Source: Streptomyces sp. NBC_00178
Lineage (GTDB): Bacteria > Actinomycetota > Actinomycetes > Streptomycetales > Streptomycetaceae
Direction: 5' to 3'
Assembly: GCF_036206005.1 (NCBI RefSeq)
Contig: NZ_CP108143.1
Coordinates: 5,919,501 to 5,983,500 of the forward strand
Length of the DNA stretch: 64,000 nucleotides
Under the pieces are notes generated by a model. It ran no database searches. It worked only from the letters and a program-made list of their open reading frames with translations, and was not told the origin of the DNA. The position numbers and the translations under genes are program-made. Within the stretch, counting starts at the first letter, position 1. Every line of letters starts with the position of its first letter. Below, piece by piece: positions 54,427 through 63,293 of the stretch.

Positions 54427-55272
54427 TCACGCGGTGGCGGCGAGCCTGCGGACGCGGTCGTCGTCGCAGGTGCGCGGGCAGGTCACGCAGGTGTCCTCGG
54501 GCCGCAGGGTGTAGAAGAGGCAGCAGCTCGCCCGGTCCCGGGTAGGCAGCGACTCGCCGTCGGGTCCGGTCAGTTCGCGGAAGCCCGCGGTCCCCACGTA
54601 CGGCTTGGTCGTGCCCGGCAGCAGTTCCTCCAGCTCGGCCATCGCCCGGCCCTCCTCCCCGAGGAGGTGCGCGATGTACCAGAGGCCCTCGACGATCTCG
54701 TCGGTCGCCATGCCCCACAGGGCGCGCTTGCCGCGCCGCATGCGGGGCCCGAATCCGTCCAGCACGGGGCCGATGTGCTCGGCCACCGCGTCGCGGACCT
54801 CGGCCCGCAGCGCCGCTTCGTCGGGCACGACCCGGGCGCCGGGCAGGGCTGCGGCGGGATCGCCGGACAGACAGGCGAACTCGCGTACGCGCAGGGCCAG
54901 ATGACCGAGCCCCCGGTGGAAGGACACGTCGGCCACGGGAATCCGGGGCACCCGCCGGTGCAGGAACCACGGCACCGTCACCAGGAGGCACGCCGGCCAC
55001 GCGTAGCGGTGGAGCCCGAAGCTCGCCACCACGTCGGGTCGGGCCCGGGTGCCGTAGTCCCGGAGCACCTGCGCCTCGTCCCAGGCGAGGAAGCCGTCCA
55101 CGGCCGCTCCGCCCCCTGCGAGGTCCGCCGCCCGGACCCAGCCCGCTCCGGAGGGGTCCGGCGCGTCGTCGGCGAGCACCTCGGCCCGCAGTCCCGGGAA
55201 GACCTCGGCCAGACGGGCGTAGGCCGCGGCCGTCGGGGACGGGGCGGTCGCGAGCAGGACGGGCAGGGTCAT
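54427..55272 (-). CDS. FhuF-like (2Fe-2S) siderophore-reductase family protein
   Basis: 281 aa from the ATG at 55272 (GGTGG upstream; the ATG at 55296 lies next to the iron box). The C-terminal motif SCCLFYTLRPEDTCVTCPRT has the C-C-x10-C-x2-C arrangement that binds a [2Fe-2S] cluster in FhuF ferric-siderophore reductases. The remaining part (about 1-240) matches the actinobacterial IucA-like/FhuF fold with AWPACLLVTVPWFLHRRVPR. It probably reduces Fe3+ bound to siderophores in the cytoplasm. The iron box in front indicates DmdR1/IdeR repression. Confidence 0.9.
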   Translation of the reverse strand: MTLPVLLATAPSPTAAAYARLAEVFPGLRAEVLADDAPDPSGAGWVRAADLAGGGAAVDGFLAWDEAQVLRDYGTRARPDVVASFGLHRYAWPACLLVTVPWFLHRRVPRIPVADVSFHRGLGHLALRVREFACLSGDPAAALPGARVVPDEAALRAEVRDAVAEHIGPVLDGFGPRMRRGKRALWGMATDEIVEGLWYIAHLLGEEGRAMAELEELLPGTTKPYVGTAGFRELTGPDGESLPTRDRASCCLFYTLRPEDTCVTCPRTCDDDRVRRLAATA

Positions 55273-55300
55273 ACGGGACCACCGAATCACGATCATTTAC

Positions 55301-55315
55301 AGGTAAGCCTTACCT
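55301..55315. promoter_or_regulatory. Iron box (DmdR1/IdeR operator)
   Basis: AGGTAA-GCC-TTACCT is a 6-bp inverted repeat with a 3-bp centre, inside TTACAGGTAAGCCTTACCT, matching the core of the actinobacterial iron box TTAGGTTAGGCTAACCTAA. It lies 29 bp upstream of the FhuF-like start and 100 bp upstream of gntR, so it may control either gene. Confidence 0.75.
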
Positions 55316-55413
55316 TACCCGAATTGACCGATGGGGGAACCGGCGCCCACTGCGCCTATCGTGCACACGGGGCCCGGCGCGCGCGAGCCGGCCCCTCGGT
55401 CGAGGAGGTTCCG

Positions 55414-56160
55414 GTGGAGCAGGGCAGAGCGTGGGACGGCATGGGCCCGTACGCGTCCGCGGGCACCCCGCCGGACGCCCGTGTGCCCGAACAGGCACGC
55501 GGCGAGCACACCCACGGCGAGCGCCCCGCCCCCCGCGCCGTGCGGCGGCACTCCGTGCGCGGCCAGATCCTGGACGCCCTGCGCTCCGCACTCGTCGACG
55601 GGGAGCTGACCCCGGGGGAGGTCTACTCCGCCCCGGCGCTCGGCGCGCGTTTCGGTGTGTCCGCCACACCCGTCCGCGAGGCCATGCAGCAGCTGGCGGC
55701 GGAGGGCGCCGTCGAGGTCGTGCCGAACCGCGGCTTCCGGGTCAGTGAACCGGGTCCCCGCGAACTCGCGGAGCTCGCGGAGGTGCGCGCCCTGATCGAG
55801 ATCCCCGTCATGCTGCGGCTCGCCCGCACGGTCGCGGCCGCCGACTGGTACGCGCTCCGTCCGCTGGCCGACGCCACCGTCGCCGCGGCGGCCGCCGGCG
55901 ACCGCGCGGCGTACGCCGAGAGCGACCGCGCCTTCCACCGCGCGGTGCTCGGACTCTCCGGCAACCTGCGGCTCGTGCAGGTCGCCGACGACCTGCACCG
56001 CAGGTCCCAGTGGCCGCCGGCGGTCGGTCCGCCGGGCCGGCGGGCGGAACTGCTCGCCGACGCCGCGGAGCACACCGCGCTGCTCGACGCGCTGATCGCC
56101 CGGGACCTCACGCTGGTGCGGTCCCTCGTGCGCGAGCACTTCGACGGCGCCGACGTCTGA
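55414..56160 (+). CDS. GntR family regulator (FadR/FCD subfamily)
   Basis: 248 aa, GTG with GAGGAGG 6 nt upstream. N-terminal extension of about 35 residues, then a GntR winged helix (VRGQILDALRSALVDGELTP, PALGARFGVSATPVREAMQQ, AEGAVEVVPNRGFRVSEPGP) and an FCD ligand domain (about 115-245; AYAESDRAFHRAVLGLSGNL with conserved Asp and His, EHTALLDALIARDLTLVRSL). FCD regulators bind carboxylic acids through a metal. Divergent from the FhuF-like gene; the target is unknown. Confidence 0.9.
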   Translation: MEQGRAWDGMGPYASAGTPPDARVPEQARGEHTHGERPAPRAVRRHSVRGQILDALRSALVDGELTPGEVYSAPALGARFGVSATPVREAMQQLAAEGAVEVVPNRGFRVSEPGPRELAELAEVRALIEIPVMLRLARTVAAADWYALRPLADATVAAAAAGDRAAYAESDRAFHRAVLGLSGNLRLVQVADDLHRRSQWPPAVGPPGRRAELLADAAEHTALLDALIARDLTLVRSLVREHFDGADV

Positions 56161-56187
56161 CCCGGCCCTCACAGGCCGCCGCGGTGC

Positions 56188-56988
56188 TCAGTTCGCCTCG
56201 GCCGTCTCCGGGGCCGGCGGCTCCAGCCGCGGCGCCAGCCAGGTCGGTACGCCGCCGAGGAGCCGGAACAGCCGCCCGGCCTCGGCCCGCAACCGGGCGG
56301 CGGCCTCGGGCTCGGTCTCGGCGTCGGCGAGCGAGATGAGCGCCGGGGCCGTGCCGACGAGATAGCCCAGTTCCTCGCGTATCCGCAGCGACTCGGCGAA
56401 CCCGTGCCGCGCCTCGGCGAGCTCGCCCTCGCGCAGCGCGAGCGAGGCGAGGTGGCGCCAGGTGAAGGAGAGCAGGAGCTCGTCGCCCCGGGCGGTCGCC
56501 CCGGCGTGGGCCCTGCGGTAGGCGGCGCGGGCGGACTGGGGGGAGTCGGCGATGTTCTGCGCGATCAGACCCCGGCGGAAGTCCAGCAGCGGGCGGCCGG
56601 CCGCCGCGGGGGAGAGCAGTGCGGCGGCCCTGCTGAGCGCCACACTGGCCTCGTCGGCCCGGTCACGCGCTCCGAGCAGCGTCGAGGCGTAGGCGAGGTA
56701 GCCACGCTCGCAGGCGGCCTCACCGCGCTCGGCGTCGCCGTGGGCGAGCGCCTCCGCCGCGCGCAGGGCGTCCTCGGCGTCGGTCCACCCGGTGCCCGTG
56801 TACAGGCACCGCTCGGTCAGCAGCGAGGTCCGCTGGAGGGCGGCCGCGTGGTCCGTGGCCGCGTGGGGTTCGAGCAGCGCGGCCGCGTCCGTCCAGCAGG
56901 CCCGTGAACGCAACCGCCATACCGCGGTCTGGAGCGGCGGATCGTCATCTTCGGTCGTTCCGGAACCAGACATGGCGGTATACGCCAC
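56188..56988 (-). CDS. TPR-like helical repeat protein
   Basis: 266 aa from a GTG with GGGGAGGG upstream (an ATG at 56973 is the alternative). It is entirely helical with repeated Ala-rich pairs such as ERGEAACERGYLAYASTLLG, DSPQSARAAYRRAHAGATAR and LAEARHGFAESLRIREELGY, the pattern of tetratricopeptide repeats. There is no signal peptide or catalytic domain. TPR proteins mediate protein-protein contacts; the partner is unknown. It is convergent with the GntR gene. Confidence 0.78.
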   Translation of the reverse strand: MAYTAMSGSGTTEDDDPPLQTAVWRLRSRACWTDAAALLEPHAATDHAAALQRTSLLTERCLYTGTGWTDAEDALRAAEALAHGDAERGEAACERGYLAYASTLLGARDRADEASVALSRAAALLSPAAAGRPLLDFRRGLIAQNIADSPQSARAAYRRAHAGATARGDELLLSFTWRHLASLALREGELAEARHGFAESLRIREELGYLVGTAPALISLADAETEPEAAARLRAEAGRLFRLLGGVPTWLAPRLEPPAPETAEAN

Positions 56989-57165
56989 GTTGCCCTCCCC
57001 GAGCGCGCCGTCGAGCTGTGGAGGCCGGCGGCGAACGCCCGCCGGCCAGGGTCTGCGCGCATCTCAGCACGGAATGGCACGCCGGGCCAAGGGGTGGGAT
57101 CAATGTCAGGTGAAAGATTTCACAATCGTCCGGAGCCCTGTCGGGCCGCTACCGGAGCCGGGAGG

Positions 57166-58896
57166 TCAGCTCATGCGCAGGGCGAGGAAGAAGTCGAGCT
57201 TGTCCTCGAGCCGCGAAAGGTCACGTCCCGTCAACTGCTCGATACGTCCGACGCGATAGCGCAGCGTGTTGACGTGGAGGTGCAGCCGGGCCGCGCAGCG
57301 GGTCCAGGACCCGTCGCAGTCCAGGAAGGCCTCCAGCGTCTCCATGAGCTCCGCTCGGTGGCGCCGGTCGTAGTCGCGCAGCGGGTCCAGGAGCCGTGCG
57401 GTGAAGGCCCGCCGGACGTCGTCCGGCACGAAGGGCAGCAGCAGGACATGCGAGGCGAGCTCGTGGTGCCCGGCCGCGCAGACCGGCCCCGGCCGGGCCG
57501 CCGCGACGCGGCGGGCGTGCCGGGCCTCCTCCAGTGCCCCGCGCAGTCCTTCGGCGGAGTGCACGGCGGCGCTGACACCCAGTGTCAGACGGCCGTCCTC
57601 GGCCAGGCCGGCGGAGAGCGGCGCGCGGACGGCGTGGAGCAGCGCGTCGGCGTGCAGGGCCGCGTCCCGCCCGTCCGTCCCGTCCCGCTCGTCCGAGGCG
57701 GCCTCGCCCTCCGCTCCGGCGCCGGCGGTGGGCGGAGCGGGGAGCGCGTTCAGCGGGACCAGCGCGACGGCCTCCTCGCCGGTGTGCGCCACCGCGATCC
57801 GGTCCGCCGAATCGGGGCCGGACACCGCGGGGTCGACCAGGATCTCCTCCAGCAGCGCCTGGGCGGCCCGGCCGCCCGAGAGGTCCGTGTCCTCGCCGGT
57901 CCATTCGACCCGGGCGACCACGACCTGCCAGTGCGGAGCCGTGCCGAGACCCGGCAGCAGGACGGGTGCGGCGACCCGGAGCCGGGCCGCGATCTCGGCC
58001 GGGGCCGCGCCCGCCTGGACCAGCTCCAGGACCTCCTGGGCGAGCCTCCGGCGTACCGCGCGCGCCGCGTCGCGGCGGTCGCGCTCGACCGCGATCAGCT
58101 GCGTCACGCCCTGGAGCAGGTCCAGTCGCGCGGCCGGCCAGTCGCCCGCGTCCGCCTCGACGGCCAGCAGCCAGTCCGAGAGGACGGACTCCCGTACGTC
58201 CCCGGACGGCAGCGGTGCGGCTCCCCGGCCGGTGTTCCGGATCGGGAACAGCGAATACGCCGTACCGTCCACCTCGGCGCGGTGCGGCCCCCGGCGGCCC
58301 GAGCGGGTCGCGGCGAGGTGGCGTCCGGCCAGTTCCGCGCCGACGTGCGGGGGCAGGGGCTCACCGGACCCGGCGATCCGGCGGCCGGTGGGGGAGAGCA
58401 CCCAGGCGCGCAGGTCCAGGTCGGACGTGAGCAGGTCGAGGACCACCTCGGGGCCGCCGCCCGCCGGACCCGAGGTCATCAGCCGGCGGTGCCGGTCGAC
58501 GACCGCGGCGAGGTCGCCGGCGCGCTCACCCGACACCTGGCGGACCACGTGCTCGGTGATCATTGCGAACGCGACGGTCTCGTGCACGGCGAACAGGGGC
58601 AGCCGGTGCCGCAGGCACGCCTCGACCAGGTCGTCGGGGATGTCCCCGAGCTCGGCCTCGCCGGCGGCGAGGCCCGCGACGCCCGCGCCCGCCAGGATGC
58701 GGACGAACGGCTCGGAGTCGGCGGCGTCACGCCGCCAGGCGAGCCCGGTGAGGACCAGCTCCCCGCCGGAGAGGTAGCGGCTGGGGTCGCGCAGGTCGGT
58801 CGTCATGACGCCGCGGACCGACCGGTCCAGCTCGTCCTCGCCGCCGAGCAGCCGCAGGCCCAGCGCCTCGGTGTCCAGCAGTGCGCGCAGCCGCAT
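57166..58896 (-). CDS. PucR family purine-catabolism regulator
   Basis: 576 aa from MRLRALLDTEALGLRLLGGE. The N-terminal PucR domain (about 1-115) reads VMTTDLRDPSRYLSGGELVL and FAVHETVAFAMITEHVVRQV; the middle is a GGDEF-like/linker region; the C-terminal PucR-type HTH is DCDGSWTRCAARLHLHVNTL then RYRVGRIEQLTGRDLSRLED. It is divergent from the xanthine dehydrogenase operon, 272 bp apart, which is the usual arrangement for a regulator of ureide/purine use. It likely controls the xdh genes in response to a purine breakdown product. Confidence 0.92.
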   Translation of the reverse strand: MRLRALLDTEALGLRLLGGEDELDRSVRGVMTTDLRDPSRYLSGGELVLTGLAWRRDAADSEPFVRILAGAGVAGLAAGEAELGDIPDDLVEACLRHRLPLFAVHETVAFAMITEHVVRQVSGERAGDLAAVVDRHRRLMTSGPAGGGPEVVLDLLTSDLDLRAWVLSPTGRRIAGSGEPLPPHVGAELAGRHLAATRSGRRGPHRAEVDGTAYSLFPIRNTGRGAAPLPSGDVRESVLSDWLLAVEADAGDWPAARLDLLQGVTQLIAVERDRRDAARAVRRRLAQEVLELVQAGAAPAEIAARLRVAAPVLLPGLGTAPHWQVVVARVEWTGEDTDLSGGRAAQALLEEILVDPAVSGPDSADRIAVAHTGEEAVALVPLNALPAPPTAGAGAEGEAASDERDGTDGRDAALHADALLHAVRAPLSAGLAEDGRLTLGVSAAVHSAEGLRGALEEARHARRVAAARPGPVCAAGHHELASHVLLLPFVPDDVRRAFTARLLDPLRDYDRRHRAELMETLEAFLDCDGSWTRCAARLHLHVNTLRYRVGRIEQLTGRDLSRLEDKLDFFLALRMS

Positions 58897-59168
58897 CGTC
58901 GATTGCCGCCGATCTCTTCGTTGGTGCGGGGGACGTCGGGGGTTACCTGTGAATTGCGGTGAGGTCACCGGTACCCGCCATTCGTTCGAATCTACAAGAC
59001 GGGGATGGGGACCAGCCAATTCCTTCATGGTTTCGGTGACTGCACCGAGTGGAGCAAGGCTTGTGTACTGGGCCACACACCGCGTCAACAACACAGGAAC
59101 GACCAGTAAAGGGCCGGCCGCACCCCGCCCCCAGCCGAACGACCCGATTGAGAAGAAGAGAGCCACTC

Positions 59169-60059
59169 ATGGACTTCCTTCGCCCCGCCAGCTGGGAGGA
59201 GGCGCTCGCCGCCAAGGCCGAGCACCCGACGGCTGTGCCCATCGCGGGTGGCACCGACGTCATGGTCGAGATCAACTTCGACCACCGCCGGCCCGGACAC
59301 CTCATGGACCTGAACCGCATCGGTGAGCTGTCCGAGTGGCAGGTGGGCCCGGACGCCGTACGCCTCGGCGCGTCCGTGCCCTACAGCGCCGTCATGGAGA
59401 ACCTGAGGGCGGAGCTGCCCGGCCTCGCCCTCGCCGCGCACACCGTCGCCTCGCCGCAGATCCGCAACCGCGGCGGTGTCGGCGGCAACCTGGGCACCGC
59501 CTCACCCGCGGGGGACGCCCACCCGGCGCTGCTCGCCGCGGGAGCCGAGGTCGAGGCCGCGTCCGTACGGGGGACGCGGATGATCCCGATCGACGAGTTC
59601 TACACCGGGGTGAAGCGCAACGCCCTCGCCCCCGACGAGCTGATCCGGGCCGTCCACATCAAGAAGGCCGACGGTCCGCAGCAGTACTCCAAGGTGGGCA
59701 CGCGCAACGCGATGGTCATCGCCGTGTGCGCCTTCGGTCTCGCGCTCCACCCCGGGAGCCGCACCGTGCGGACCGGCATCGGCTCCGCCGCCCCGACCCC
59801 GGTCCGGGCGAAGGAGGCCGAGGACTTCCTCAACGCGGCGCTGGAGGAGGGCGGGTTCTGGGAGAGCGGAAAGATCATCACCCCGTCCGTCGCCAAGCAG
59901 TTCGCCCAGCTCGCGGCGGGGGCCTGCAACCCCATCGACGACGTACGGGGAACCGCCGCCTACCGCCGGCACGCCGTCGGCATCATGGCCCGCCGCACGC
60001 TGGGCTGGACCTGGGAGCAGTACCGCGGAGCGGGACGCACCCTCGAAGGAGCTGCTTGA
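59169..60059 (+). CDS. Xanthine dehydrogenase FAD-binding subunit
   Basis: 296 aa. The FAD-binding type-2 fold (CO dehydrogenase M subunit) has PIAGGTDVMVEINFDHRRPG, VASPQIRNRGGVGGNLGTAS (the conserved flavin loop) and AGDAHPALLAAGAEVEAASV. It carries electrons from the Mo site and [2Fe-2S] clusters to NAD+. First gene of a three-gene operon (M-S-L order) read away from pucR, with AAGAGAG about 8 nt before the ATG. The next gene starts 2 bp after its stop. Confidence 0.94.
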   Translation: MDFLRPASWEEALAAKAEHPTAVPIAGGTDVMVEINFDHRRPGHLMDLNRIGELSEWQVGPDAVRLGASVPYSAVMENLRAELPGLALAAHTVASPQIRNRGGVGGNLGTASPAGDAHPALLAAGAEVEAASVRGTRMIPIDEFYTGVKRNALAPDELIRAVHIKKADGPQQYSKVGTRNAMVIAVCAFGLALHPGSRTVRTGIGSAAPTPVRAKEAEDFLNAALEEGGFWESGKIITPSVAKQFAQLAAGACNPIDDVRGTAAYRRHAVGIMARRTLGWTWEQYRGAGRTLEGAA

Positions 60060-60061
60060 TC

Positions 60062-60658
60062 ATGCGAGTCAACTTCACGGTCAACGGCCGGAAGCAGGAA
60101 GCCGACGACGTCTGGGAGGGCGAGTCCCTCCTGTACGTCCTGCGTGAGCGCATGGGCCTGCCCGGCTCCAAGAACGCCTGCGAACAGGGCGAATGCGGCT
60201 CCTGTACGGTCCGCCTCGACGGTGTGCCCGTCTGTTCCTGTCTCGTCGCGGCCGGCCAGGCGGAAGGCCGCGAGATCGTCACCGTCGAGGGGCTGGCCGA
60301 CTACGCCAGGCACCGCGACGACGCCCACCCCGGGTCCGGATGCGCCTCGGGCGCCTGCGGCACGTCGATCGACGCGGCCCAGCGCTGGCAGGCCAAGCCC
60401 GCCGACGCGCAGAGCGCCGAAGCGGCCGATCTCTCGCCCGTGCAGCAGGCGTTCATCGACGCGGGCGCCGTCCAGTGCGGCTTCTGCACCCCCGGCCTGC
60501 TGGTCGCGGCGGACGAACTGCTGGAGACGCATCCCTCGCCGTCCGACCAGGACATCCGCGAGGCGCTCTCCGGCAACCTCTGCCGGTGCACCGGCTACGA
60601 GAAGATCCTCGACGCGGTCCGCCTCGCGGCCGCCCGTCAGGAAGAGACGGTCCGATAG
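60062..60658 (+). CDS. Xanthine dehydrogenase [2Fe-2S] subunit
   Basis: 198 aa. The plant-type ferredoxin domain has NACEQGECGSCTVRLDGVPV followed by CSC (four cysteine ligands), and the C-terminal all-alpha domain has AVQCGFCTPGLLVAAD with GNLCRCTGYEKILDAVRLAA, ligands of the second cluster. Between them is an insertion of about 45 residues (residues 75-120, GLADYARHRDDAHPGSGCAS and AAQRWQAKPADAQSAEAADL) not found in short CO-dehydrogenase-type S subunits. Coupled tightly to the FAD subunit gene; 2 bp separates it from the Mo subunit gene. Confidence 0.94.
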   Translation: MRVNFTVNGRKQEADDVWEGESLLYVLRERMGLPGSKNACEQGECGSCTVRLDGVPVCSCLVAAGQAEGREIVTVEGLADYARHRDDAHPGSGCASGACGTSIDAAQRWQAKPADAQSAEAADLSPVQQAFIDAGAVQCGFCTPGLLVAADELLETHPSPSDQDIREALSGNLCRCTGYEKILDAVRLAAARQEETVR

Positions 60659-60660
60659 CC

Positions 60661-63078
60661 ATGGCGCTGCACCCACGAGCCGCGTCCGTACCGGCCGGCA
60701 CCCCCACCAAGATCACCCAGGGCTCCCAGACCCGGGGCGGCATCGGCGAGTCCACCCTGCGGCCCGACGGGACGCTCAAGGTCACCGGCGAGTTCGCCTA
60801 CTCCTCGGACATGTGGCACGAGGACATGCTGTGGGGCCACACGCTCCGCTCCACCGTCGCCCACGCCGAGATCCGGTCCATCGACATCGGCGAGGCCGTC
60901 GCCACGCCCGGCGTCCACGCCGTGCTGACCTACGACGACCTGCCGGCCGGGATGAAGAACTACGGGCTGGAGATCCAGGACACCCCCGTGCTCGCCCACG
61001 GCAAGGTCCGCCACCACGGCGAACCGGTGGCGCTCGTCGCCGCCGACCACCCGGAGACCGCGCGCCGTGCCGCCGCCAAGATCCGGATCGACTACGCGGA
61101 ACTGCCGGTCGTCACGGACGAGGCGTCCGCGACCGCGCCCGACGCGGTGCTGATCCACGAGGGTCGCGACGACCACCACATCGGGCACGTGCCGCACCCC
61201 AACATCGTCCACCGCCAGCCCATCGTCCGCGGCGACGCCGACGCGGCCGCCGCGCGGGCCGACGTGATCATCACCGGTGACTACGTCTTCGGCATGCAGG
61301 ACCAGGCATTCCTCGGCCCGGAGTCCGGTCTCGCGGTGCCGTCCGAGGACGGCGGCGTCGAGCTGTACGTCGCCACCCAGTGGCTGCACTCCGACCTTCG
61401 CCAGATCGCCCCCGTCCTCGGCCTGCCCGAGGACAAGGTGCGCATGACGCTCTCCGGCGTCGGCGGTGCGTTCGGCGGGCGCGAGGACCTGTCGATGCAG
61501 ATCCACGCCTGTCTGCTGGCCCTGCGCACCGGCAAGCCCGTCAAGATGGTCTACAACCGCTTCGAGTCCTTCTTCGGGCACGTCCACCGGCACCCGGCGA
61601 AGCTGCACTACGAGCACGGCGCCACCAAGGACGGCAAGCTCACCCACATGAAGTGCCGGATCGTGCTGGACGGCGGCGCCTACGCCTCCGCCTCCCCGGC
61701 CGTCGTCGGCAACGCCTCCTCCCTCGCGGTCGGCCCGTACGTCGTCGAGGACGTCGACATCGAGGCGATCGCCCTCTATTCCAACAACCCGCCCTGCGGC
61801 GCCATGCGCGGCTTCGGCGCGGTCCAGGCGTGCTTCGCCTACGAGGCGCAGATGGACAAGCTCGCCGCCGCCCTCGACATGGACCCGGTCGAGTTCCGGC
61901 AGCTGAACGCCATGGAGCAGGGGACCCTGCTCCCCACCGGCCAGCGCGTCGACTCCCCGGCCCCGGTCGCCGAACTCCTGCGCCGCGTCAAGGCCAGGCC
62001 GCTGCCGCCCGAGCAGCAGTGGCTCTCGGCCGACGCGGACGGCAGCTCCGTCGACGTACGCGCGCTTCCCGGAGGCCTCTCCAACACGACCCACGGCGAA
62101 GGAGTCGTGCGGGGCGTCGGCTACGCCGTCGGCCTGAAGAACGTCGGCTTCTCCGAGGGCTTCGACGACTACTCGACCGCCCGGGTGCGCATGGAGGTCA
62201 TCAACGGCGAGCCGGTCGCCACCGTGCACACCGCGATGGCCGAGGTCGGGCAGGGCGGTGTCACCGTCCACGCCCAGATCGCGCGTACGGAACTCGGGGT
62301 CAACCAGGTCACCATCCACCCGGCGGACACCCGGGTCGGCTCCGCCGGCTCCACGTCCGCGTCCCGTCAGACCTACGTCACCGGCGGCGCCGTGAAGAAC
62401 TCCTGCGAGGCGGTCCGGGAGCAGGTGCTGGAGATCGGGCGCCGCAAGTTCGGCACGTACCACCCGGCCTGGGCCACCGCCGAACTCCTCCTGGAGGGAG
62501 GCAAGGTGGTCACCGACGGCGGCGAGGTCCTCGCGTCGCTCGCCGACGTGCTGGAGGCGGAGTCCGTCGACGTCGAGCTGGAGTGGCGGCACCGGCCCAC
62601 CGAGGCCTTCGACCTGCGCACCGGACAGGGCAACGGTCACGTCCAGTACTCCTTCGCGGCCCACCGCGCGGTCGTGGAGGTGGACACCGAACTCGGCCTG
62701 GTCAAGGTCATCGAACTGGCCTGCGCCCAGGACGTCGGCAAGGCGCTCAACCCCCTGTCGGTCGTCGGCCAGATCCAGGGCGGCACCACCCAGGGACTGG
62801 GCGTCGCCGTCATGGAGGAGATCATCGTCGACCCGAAGACGGCGAAGGTGCGCAACCCGTCCTTCACCGACTACCTGATCCCCACCATTCTCGACACCCC
62901 GACCATCCCGGTCGACGTGCTCGAACTCGCCGACGACCACGCCCCGTACGGGCTGCGCGGCATCGGCGAGGCCCCGACCCTGTCGTCCACACCGGCCGTC
63001 CTCGCGGCGATCCGGAACGCGACGGGACTGGAGCTCAACAGGACCCCGGTGCGCCCCGAGCACATCACCGGTACCTGA
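60661..63078 (+). CDS. Xanthine dehydrogenase molybdopterin-binding subunit
   Basis: 805 aa, the standard size. Substrate and cofactor regions: GEFAYSSDMWHEDMLWGHTL (N-terminal a/b hammerhead), DQAFLGPESGLAVPS, GVGGAFGGREDLSMQIHACL, GAMRGFGAVQACFAYEAQMD and the catalytic Glu block LRGIGEAPTLSSTPAVLAAI close to the C-terminus. Mo-cytosine or molybdopterin dinucleotide is bound here and xanthine (or hypoxanthine) is hydroxylated to urate. It is the last enzyme gene of the operon, before the purine permease. GGREDLS matches XDH rather than CO dehydrogenase (AYRCSFR). Confidence 0.95.
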   Translation: MALHPRAASVPAGTPTKITQGSQTRGGIGESTLRPDGTLKVTGEFAYSSDMWHEDMLWGHTLRSTVAHAEIRSIDIGEAVATPGVHAVLTYDDLPAGMKNYGLEIQDTPVLAHGKVRHHGEPVALVAADHPETARRAAAKIRIDYAELPVVTDEASATAPDAVLIHEGRDDHHIGHVPHPNIVHRQPIVRGDADAAAARADVIITGDYVFGMQDQAFLGPESGLAVPSEDGGVELYVATQWLHSDLRQIAPVLGLPEDKVRMTLSGVGGAFGGREDLSMQIHACLLALRTGKPVKMVYNRFESFFGHVHRHPAKLHYEHGATKDGKLTHMKCRIVLDGGAYASASPAVVGNASSLAVGPYVVEDVDIEAIALYSNNPPCGAMRGFGAVQACFAYEAQMDKLAAALDMDPVEFRQLNAMEQGTLLPTGQRVDSPAPVAELLRRVKARPLPPEQQWLSADADGSSVDVRALPGGLSNTTHGEGVVRGVGYAVGLKNVGFSEGFDDYSTARVRMEVINGEPVATVHTAMAEVGQGGVTVHAQIARTELGVNQVTIHPADTRVGSAGSTSASRQTYVTGGAVKNSCEAVREQVLEIGRRKFGTYHPAWATAELLLEGGKVVTDGGEVLASLADVLEAESVDVELEWRHRPTEAFDLRTGQGNGHVQYSFAAHRAVVEVDTELGLVKVIELACAQDVGKALNPLSVVGQIQGGTTQGLGVAVMEEIIVDPKTAKVRNPSFTDYLIPTILDTPTIPVDVLELADDHAPYGLRGIGEAPTLSSTPAVLAAIRNATGLELNRTPVRPEHITGT

Positions 63079-63093
63079 CGGGCCATCGAAGCT

Positions 63094-63155
63094 CTCCGGA
63101 CGGTGTGCGTCCGCGGTGGACGTCACACCTCCCCGCGCCCGCGCACCGTCCGGAG
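63094..63155 (+). terminator. Possible long-loop terminator of the xdh operon
   Basis: CTCCGGACGGTG (63094-63105) pairs with CACCGTCCGGAG (63144-63155), a 12-bp stem with a 38-nt loop containing CG-rich inner pairs. Structure and position (15 nt after the stop) fit a terminator or attenuator before the permease gene. Confidence 0.5.
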
Positions 63156-63293
63156 CCACCGCACAACCGATCCGTCTGCACGAAGAGTTCGCCTCGGGCC
63201 GTCCCCCGGGTCGTGCGCCTCGCAGTCATCCCAAATCCCGCAGTCACGACAGCTCCACGCGGGTGCCCCTGTGAACCTTGGGAGTCAGGCAAC

